The position numbers were made by a program, and so were the translations under genes. The notes below the pieces were generated by a model. It did not search any database. It had not been told where the DNA came from and was given only the letters and a program-made list of their open reading frames with translations. Shown here piece by piece: positions 58,513 to 64,000 of a stretch of DNA of 64,000 bases (position 1 is its first letter; the number at the start of each line of letters is the position of its first letter). Source of the stretch: PALSA-1353 sp050014015 (GTDB lineage Bacteria > Planctomycetota > Phycisphaerae > Tepidisphaerales > Tepidisphaeraceae); the NCBI GenBank assembly GCA_050014015.1, contig JBEKEC010000022.1, positions 62,001 to 126,000 of the forward strand. Reading direction: 5' to 3'.

Positions 58513-61020
58513 ATGAAACGACAATTGCGCACAATGGCATTTCTCCTGGCGTCGATGGCGGTCGGGGCGGTTTCTCCCACCTGGTCGGCGGCGCAGGTGG
58601 CGCCGTCGACTTCCGACAGTCCAAGCACGGAGCCGAGCCCGGGCGTCGCCGCTTCCAGCGGCCAACTGATCAGCTCCCCTACCACGCAGCCGACCGCGAA
58701 GCTGATATCGTTTAACTTCAAGAACGCTTCAGTCGGCGCCGTCATCGATTACCTTTCGCAAAATGCCGGGTTTTTCGTCATCGAGCAGGCCGTCCCCACG
58801 GGCCAGGTCACCATTATCAATCGCGACCCGATCACTCCCGAAGAAGCCGTCAAATACCTCAACACGGTCCTACAGCACGAAGACCTCACGGCGATTCAAA
58901 TGGGCAAGGTGCTGAAGATCGAAGCGTTGGCCGACGCCAAGCATGCGAACATTCCGGTCCTTTCCGGCAACGATGCGACGAAGATCGAGGAAACGGACCA
59001 ATTGATCACGCAGATCATTCCGGTGCGCAACCTGGATGCGGTGAAGTTGAAGACGGACCTTCAGCCGCTGGTCAACACCAACGCGGACCTGACCGCCAAC
59101 GCGGCCAGCAACTCGCTGATGATCACGGATACGTCGGCGAACGTGCGGCGGGTGGTGGAGATCGTGTCGGGCCTGGACAAGCACGAATCGGCGGCCAGTG
59201 ACATCCGCGTGAAGCAACTCAAGTATGCCGACGCCACCGCGGCGGCCACGCTGATCATGAACATCTTCAATCCGCAGACAACCACCGCGGCGCAGAATGG
59301 GCCGTTCGGCAATCTGCCATTTTTCCGATTCGGTGGCGGTGGCGGCGGTGGGCCGGGAGGCGGAGGGTTTGGCGGAGGAGGAGGCCCTGGGGGCGGAGGC
59401 CGCTTCGGTGGCGGCGCAGGCGGGCCGGGCGGCGGCGCAGCAGCCGCGGCGCAGCAAGACACCGGCAACACCGGTCACGTTCAAGCTTCGGCCGACGCAC
59501 GAACCAATACGGTCGTTGTTTCCGGACCACCGGACACCCTGGCGATCATCGACGGCGTCCTCAGCCAACTCGATGCCAATCCCGCGTCCGAACAAGACTT
59601 CTTCATTTACCGCGTGAAAAACGGCGTGGCGGTTGACATGGCATCAACGCTCAACGGACTGTTCAGCGGCACGATGGCCAGCAGCAGCACGGCACAACGT
59701 TCGACGTTTTCCAGCAGCACGGGAAACCGCGTTTCCGGCTCCGGCGGCTTTGGAAGCAGCAGCGGCCTGGGCGGCGGCGGGGGCTTCGGAGGAGGCGGCG
59801 GGGGTCTCGGCGGTGGCGGTGGTTTTGGCGGAGGCGGAGGCGGATTTGGCGGCGGTAGCCGAACCGCCGGCACAGCCGGCGGCGCCACCATTGGTGGCCG
59901 GACTTCCGCCGCCAGTGGTATCGGTGGAGTGGGCGTGTCAGGCAGCGCCGCAAATGCGGGCGGCGTCTCTGAGTTGATCGGACAGGTCTACGTCGTCGCC
60001 GACCAGGACACCAATTCGCTGCTCATCGCAACCGCGACCAAATACAAGCAGCAAGTCCTGAGCGTGATCGACAAGCTGGACAGCCGCGTGCCGCAGGTGC
60101 TTATCAAGGTCCTCATAGCCGAAGTGACGCACGACAACGAGTTGGATTTCGGGACCGATTTTTCCATCCTCGACACGAATCGTAATCCGGCCGGCAAGGA
60201 ACAGTTGTTCACGAGCACGCTCGGCGCCGCGGCCGCGGCCGCTTCCGTCTCAAACCCCGGCGGGTTCGTCACGACTCTGCTGGAAGGCAACATCAGCGTC
60301 AAGCTCCAGGCCCTGGCACAGCAGAACAAGCTGGACGTGCTGTCCCGGCCTTATATCTTGACCAGCGATAACCAGGAGGCCGACATCACCGTCGGCAGCG
60401 AGGTGCCGTTTATCACCAACACGACCGTCGATACCACGGGCGGCGTGCATAACAATGCCCAATATCAGGACATCGGCATCATCCTCACGGTGACTCCGCA
60501 CATCAATCCCGAGGGCTTGGTGACGATGCTGGTCTCTCCGCAAGTTTCGTCGCTGACGGCGCAGACGGTGACGATCCAGCAGGGCGTGTCGTTGCCGGTC
60601 TTCGACGTCCGGTCCGCCGACAGCTATCTCACCGTGCACGACGGGCAGACGGTTGTCATCGGTGGAATGATGCAGGACCAGAAGACGGTGAGCGCCAACA
60701 AGATTCCACTGCTGGGAGACATCCCACTGTTGGGCCCGTTGCTGTTCTCATATAACACGACGACGAAGACCAAGACCGAGTTGCTTATTTTCCTCACCCC
60801 GCACGTGGCGGCGGAGCCGGACGTGCTCAAGCCGATGGGCGAGGATGAAATGAAGGGGCTGCGGCTGGTGCCGGGCGCCGTGCAGCCGGGCGTGTTCCAG
60901 GATCACATGAAGGGCATGCAGCGTGGCAATGCCTCCACGCAGCCGGAGCCAAGCTATGTTCCCCCCGCGCCGCCCTCCAAGCCATCTATCCTGGAGCCGC
61001 CGGACCCGGGCAACAATTGA
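58513..61020 (+). CDS. gspD: Type II secretion secretin GspD
   Basis: 835 residues with a signal peptide, N0-N3 domains (ISFNFKNASVGAVIDYLSQN at the N0, repeated IIPVRNLDAVKLKTDLQPLV-type N1 units) and a C-terminal secretin barrel (DILSRP-type TSDNQEADITVGSEVPFITN, VIGGMMQDQKTVSANKIPLL, GDIPLLGPLLFSY). It forms the outer-membrane channel. The protein is about 150 residues longer than usual because of two glycine-rich insertions near residues 273-312 and 412-459. It closes the gsp operon. Confidence 0.95.
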   Translation: MKRQLRTMAFLLASMAVGAVSPTWSAAQVAPSTSDSPSTEPSPGVAASSGQLISSPTTQPTAKLISFNFKNASVGAVIDYLSQNAGFFVIEQAVPTGQVTIINRDPITPEEAVKYLNTVLQHEDLTAIQMGKVLKIEALADAKHANIPVLSGNDATKIEETDQLITQIIPVRNLDAVKLKTDLQPLVNTNADLTANAASNSLMITDTSANVRRVVEIVSGLDKHESAASDIRVKQLKYADATAAATLIMNIFNPQTTTAAQNGPFGNLPFFRFGGGGGGGPGGGGFGGGGGPGGGGRFGGGAGGPGGGAAAAAQQDTGNTGHVQASADARTNTVVVSGPPDTLAIIDGVLSQLDANPASEQDFFIYRVKNGVAVDMASTLNGLFSGTMASSSTAQRSTFSSSTGNRVSGSGGFGSSSGLGGGGGFGGGGGGLGGGGGFGGGGGGFGGGSRTAGTAGGATIGGRTSAASGIGGVGVSGSAANAGGVSELIGQVYVVADQDTNSLLIATATKYKQQVLSVIDKLDSRVPQVLIKVLIAEVTHDNELDFGTDFSILDTNRNPAGKEQLFTSTLGAAAAAASVSNPGGFVTTLLEGNISVKLQALAQQNKLDVLSRPYILTSDNQEADITVGSEVPFITNTTVDTTGGVHNNAQYQDIGIILTVTPHINPEGLVTMLVSPQVSSLTAQTVTIQQGVSLPVFDVRSADSYLTVHDGQTVVIGGMMQDQKTVSANKIPLLGDIPLLGPLLFSYNTTTKTKTELLIFLTPHVAAEPDVLKPMGEDEMKGLRLVPGAVQPGVFQDHMKGMQRGNASTQPEPSYVPPAPPSKPSILEPPDPGNN

Positions 61021-61035
61021 AATGGAGATTCGCTG

Positions 61036-61560
61036 ATGTCCGTTCGATCGCTTGGCAATGCCCTGGCGGTTGTGATGACCGGGTTGCTGTTGGCCGGTTG
61101 TCAGCCGGCGACCCCTGCGCCAACCGCGGGCGCTCAGACGACGTTTGATTTCGGCCAGGGAAACGGAGGCAACGCCTCGGGAGGCGTTCCATCGTCGCCG
61201 GATGAGATCGTTTCGACCGATCCCACCGCCGCGCGGCTTCAGGACGTCGGGGGATACGTGCTGCTGTATTACCGCGACCACGAGCAGATGCCCGCGGCGC
61301 TCGACGAGCTGCGAAATATGCCCGGAGGCCAGGACCTTCAGTTCACCTCCGCGTCAACCGGCAAGCCATTCGTCTATCAACCGGCCGGCATGTGGTCCCC
61401 CAGCCGCGGCGACAAGTGCATCATCCTGTATGATCCGGACCTGAAGCACGGAGCGCGCTGGTGTTTGTTCATGACCTTGCCGAAAGCGGGCGCCGCGCTG
61501 TCGGTCGACGTGACGGCGATTCCGGAACCGATCTTTCTCAATTACCGGGCGGGGCAATAG
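61036..61560 (+). CDS. Lipoprotein co-transcribed with the secretin gene
   Basis: 174 residues with lipobox LLAGC (Cys22) after MSVRSLGNALAVVMTGL. The mature part begins with a low-complexity linker, then ARLQDVGGYVLLYYRDHEQM, PAALDELRNMPGGQDL and RGDKCIILYDPDLKHG. The helix-loop is like that at the C-terminus of the exported protein at 39463. Sixteen bases after the secretin stop, it may be a pilotin-like or accessory lipoprotein; the sequence alone does not show this. Confidence 0.6.
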   Translation: MSVRSLGNALAVVMTGLLLAGCQPATPAPTAGAQTTFDFGQGNGGNASGGVPSSPDEIVSTDPTAARLQDVGGYVLLYYRDHEQMPAALDELRNMPGGQDLQFTSASTGKPFVYQPAGMWSPSRGDKCIILYDPDLKHGARWCLFMTLPKAGAALSVDVTAIPEPIFLNYRAGQ

Positions 61561-61573
61561 ATGGGAGGATCGG

Positions 61574-63376
61574 TCATCTGGCCAACCCGCCGGGGAGGAA
61601 TCCCTCGAGCTTGCGCGCCCGCACAGGATGCTGGAGTTTGCGGATGGCCTTGGCCTCGACCTGCCTGACGCGCTCGCGCGTCACCTTGAAGATGCGTCCA
61701 ACCTCTTCAAGCGTGTAGGTGTATCCGTCGCCGATGCCGTAGCGCAGCTTGATGATTTCGCGCTCGCGGTAGGTGAGGGTCTTGAGGACCTGCTCGATTT
61801 TGTCCTTGAGCATTTCCTGGGTGGCCGACTCGACGGGATTGTCGGCCTTTTCGTCCTCGATGAAGTCGCCGAAATAGCTGTCTTCGCTCTCGCCGACCGG
61901 GCGGTCCAGCGAAATGGGATGGCGGCTGATCTTGAGCACGCGGCGTGTTTCGGCGACGGTCATCTTGGCGCGCCGGGCGATCTCCTCGATGGTCGGCTCG
62001 CGTCCAAGCTCCTGCATCAGCGCCTTGCTGATGTTGCGGAGCTTGCTCATCGTCTCGATCATGTGTACTGGAATTCGGATGGTTCGGGCGTGATCGGCGA
62101 TCGCCCGCGTGATGGCCTGGCGAATCCACCAGGTGGCGTAGGTGCTGAACTTGAACCCGCGGCGATATTCGTATTTGTCCACCGCGCGCATCAGGCCGGT
62201 GTTTCCTTCCTGGATGATGTCCAGGAACGAGAGGCCGCGATTGCGGTATTTCTTGGCGATGGAGACGACGAGGCGCAGGTTGCCGCCGGAAAGTTTGCGC
62301 TTGGCATCCTCGTACTTGTTGTAGATTTTGCGGACGGCCACGACGCGGCGGTGCAGGTTCTGGGCGTCCTCCAGCACCAGGTCTTCCAGCCCGCTGAGTT
62401 CCTCCTGGCAGACTTCCAGGTCTTCGCCGGGGTCTTTCACTTTCTTCAGCTCTTCGATCCGCTGCTCCAGCTCCACCATCTTGGTGCTGATGGACGAAAG
62501 CTTCTTCATCAGCGGGGTGACTTTGCTGGTGCGCAGGGCGAGTTCTTCGAGCAGCTTGACGCTGCGGCGGCGGCGGCGGCGAACCGCCAGCCGAAGCTCT
62601 TCCTGCTCTTTCTTGGTCTTGACCTCGCCAAGGTCTTCCCAGTTCTTCCGGTTGCGCAAAAGCATCTGCCGCACCGACGCCAGATTCATCGGAATCCGCT
62701 GTCCGATCGTCCCCTTGTCGGCCATGCCCTCATCGGTGCTGATCTTCATGGTGCGGTCGAACGGCAGGTCGCCGTCGTCCACCTGCTGAAGTATTTCCAC
62801 CGCGGACTGAAGGCAGTAATCGCTCTCCAGGACCTTGGAGCGGAAAATCTTCCGGGTGATCTCGATCTTCTTGGCCAGGGCGATTTCCTGCTCGCGCGTC
62901 AGGAGGGGGATTTCCCCCATCTGAGTGAGGTACATCCGCACCGGATCGTCGATCCGCTTGGTCGAAGCCTCCGCAAGCTCCGCTTCCAGGTTCAGATCCA
63001 GCGCTTCGTCATCGTCGTCGTCCTCGGCAGCTTCCTCTTCGGGGGTCTGCGGGGGTTTGGCCGTCCTATCGGCCCTGGCCAACTTTCCAACCTTCTCGCC
63101 GATCTTTTCGATCTTCTCGATTTTTATCCGCACGACGGCTTTGGCCTGATGCTCGGGCGCATCGGCTTCGTCAATGAGCTTGATGCCCATCTCGTCGATC
63201 ATCATCAAAAGCGAATCGAGCTTATCAGGGGAAACAACCTCGTCCGGCAGGCGCTCGTTGAGTTCCTCGTACGTGAGGTATCCGCGCGAGGTGCCCAAAT
63301 CCAATAGCGCCTGGACGCGAAGGTCAACTTCTTCCTGCGATCCGGACCCGATCAGGGGTGATTCAATCCTTGCCAT
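61574..63376 (-). CDS. rpoD: Primary sigma factor RpoD
   Basis: From Met 63376 there are 600 residues. Region 1.1 (YLTYEELNERLPDEVVSPDK), an acidic stretch, region 1.2 (DDPVRMYLTQMGEIPLLTRE), a long non-conserved region with a polyarginine stretch, region 2 (KKYRNRGLSFLDIIQEGNTG, YATWWIRQAITRAIADHART), region 3 and region 4 (LTYREREIIKLRYGIGDGYT, VTRERVRQVEAKAIRKLQHP) are all in order. It is the housekeeping sigma factor. It lies downstream of dnaG, as in the common rpsU-dnaG-rpoD layout, and converges on the gsp operon. Confidence 0.96.
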   Translation of the reverse strand: MARIESPLIGSGSQEEVDLRVQALLDLGTSRGYLTYEELNERLPDEVVSPDKLDSLLMMIDEMGIKLIDEADAPEHQAKAVVRIKIEKIEKIGEKVGKLARADRTAKPPQTPEEEAAEDDDDDEALDLNLEAELAEASTKRIDDPVRMYLTQMGEIPLLTREQEIALAKKIEITRKIFRSKVLESDYCLQSAVEILQQVDDGDLPFDRTMKISTDEGMADKGTIGQRIPMNLASVRQMLLRNRKNWEDLGEVKTKKEQEELRLAVRRRRRRSVKLLEELALRTSKVTPLMKKLSSISTKMVELEQRIEELKKVKDPGEDLEVCQEELSGLEDLVLEDAQNLHRRVVAVRKIYNKYEDAKRKLSGGNLRLVVSIAKKYRNRGLSFLDIIQEGNTGLMRAVDKYEYRRGFKFSTYATWWIRQAITRAIADHARTIRIPVHMIETMSKLRNISKALMQELGREPTIEEIARRAKMTVAETRRVLKISRHPISLDRPVGESEDSYFGDFIEDEKADNPVESATQEMLKDKIEQVLKTLTYREREIIKLRYGIGDGYTYTLEEVGRIFKVTRERVRQVEAKAIRKLQHPVRARKLEGFLPGGLAR

Positions 63377-63588
63377 GTCCCAACGACCACTTTCCAGCGG
63401 AAGGCGCTCGCCCGCCGCAACGACCGGCCGCACGCCTGCGGCCGATCTTTTCGATAATGACGCTCAGGCCGGGCCAACGATTTCAGGGTCATTCCTGATC
63501 GTTGCAACGCGAACCTTAGCGCATTGCCAATATTCAGTTTTTCAAACCGCACGGAAATGGCCGTTCCATGGCCTGCTTAATCGTATGC
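63377..63588. other. dnaG-rpoD intergenic region
   Basis: 212 bp between the end of dnaG and rpoD, lacking a gene. A separate rpoD promoter or an mRNA processing site would be expected here; none can be fixed by eye. Confidence 0.4.
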
Positions 63589-64000
63589 TCACGACCCCTT
63601 AAGAGTAACACGCTTTAGGTCGGGATGACGAGCTTTTTCCTGCAATTTACGCAAGGTTTCCTTGTCCACGGACAGATCGCGTTGCGGTTCGGGCGACTGT
63701 GCGGTCGTCGCGGGCAATTCCCTTGATGCCGACCGCCTCAGTTCAACCATAATCTCTCGCTGCTCCTCGCATTCCCGCTCCCTTATTATATGGAGCAGGG
63801 ACTCGTCTAAGTATCTTTCCGGATCCTCCAAACTAGAAACCTCGTCCGCCCATTTCACCGCGACGCTCTTGAGTTCCACGTCCGATAAGACGGCCAGGAA
63901 CTCGTTGAATACCGGCTCTCCCTCATCCTGCAGATGCCGCCAGAACAGCTCGGCGATGCGGCGAAGCGTATCATCCGTAAAGTCGCTTGGCTTAAGCTCT
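63589..64000 (-). CDS. dnaG: DNA primase DnaG, C-terminal end (partial)
   Basis: The frame is open to the window edge. It encodes LKPSDFTDDTLRRIAELFWR, VFNEFLAVLSDVELKSVAVK and ERYLDESLLHIIRERECEEQ, the helical pattern of the C-terminal DnaB-binding domain of DnaG, with an unusual proline/serine-rich end. Position upstream of rpoD supports the call. The primase core lies beyond the window. Confidence 0.8.
   Translation of the reverse strand, partial: ELKPSDFTDDTLRRIAELFWRHLQDEGEPVFNEFLAVLSDVELKSVAVKWADEVSSLEDPERYLDESLLHIIRERECEEQREIMVELRRSASRELPATTAQSPEPQRDLSVDKETLRKLQEKARHPDLKRVTLKGS

Overview
This 64 kb window looks chromosomal and comes from a GC-rich bacterium, most likely a member of Planctomycetota and perhaps Phycisphaerae. 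The pointers are a PEP-CTERM protein, an ECF sigma factor with a transmembrane C-terminal extension, large multihaem cytochromes, a homospermidine-type polyamine pathway, a complete type II secretion operon, and many GC-rich palindromic intergenic repeats. The taxonomy is inferred from gene content only.

Layout. 1-2 kb: the end of a protein with a solute-binding-protein-like C-terminal region. 2.2-12 kb: a NirJ-type radical SAM gene divergent from an electron-transfer operon of four cytochromes with 43 haem-binding motifs in total (8, 8, 3 and 24) plus an NHL-repeat protein. 12-20 kb: an orphan HigA-like regulator, a GltD/DsrL-like flavoprotein, and homospermidine synthase and an ornithine-type decarboxylase separated by a restriction-modification pair. 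20-29 kb: tRNA-Leu, a phosphatase, a transglutaminase-like protein, a toxin-antitoxin remnant, an RskA-like protein, Hsp20-Lon, a glycosyltransferase and a PEP-CTERM protein. 30-40 kb: poorly characterised membrane proteins and lipoproteins, a tandem duplication with one dead copy, and an ECF sigma factor fused to a membrane-anchored amidotransferase-fold domain next to its stand-alone paralogue. 41-46 kb: PheA, a ParE-type toxin-antitoxin pair, a DEDD exonuclease and a GT39 transferase. 46.5-61.5 kb: ECF sigma/anti-sigma, Spy-like and glycine-rich proteins, then gspE-F-G-H-I-J-K-L-M-C-D. 61.5-64 kb: rpoD and the 3' end of dnaG.

How the genes work together. The cytochrome block reads as a quinol-oxidising, Cbc-like conduit: a membrane cytochrome b with haem-c domains, a membrane-anchored triheme protein, a beta-propeller, and soluble or secreted multihaem wires. 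Hss and the decarboxylase together would make homospermidine from ornithine-derived putrescine. The Gsp operon would export folded proteins, possibly controlled by the sigma/anti-sigma pair just upstream.

The most unusual signal is a palindromic mobile element of about 165-186 bp that has inserted in frame into the leader codons of exported-protein genes. Two copies still show terminal inverted repeats and a 9-bp target duplication, in gspI and in the NHL-protein gene. Removing each insertion restores a short, textbook pre-pilin leader or signal peptide. Degenerate or half copies lie in the leaders of the octahaem cytochrome and gspJ, and a different palindrome lies in the leader of the 24-haem cytochrome.
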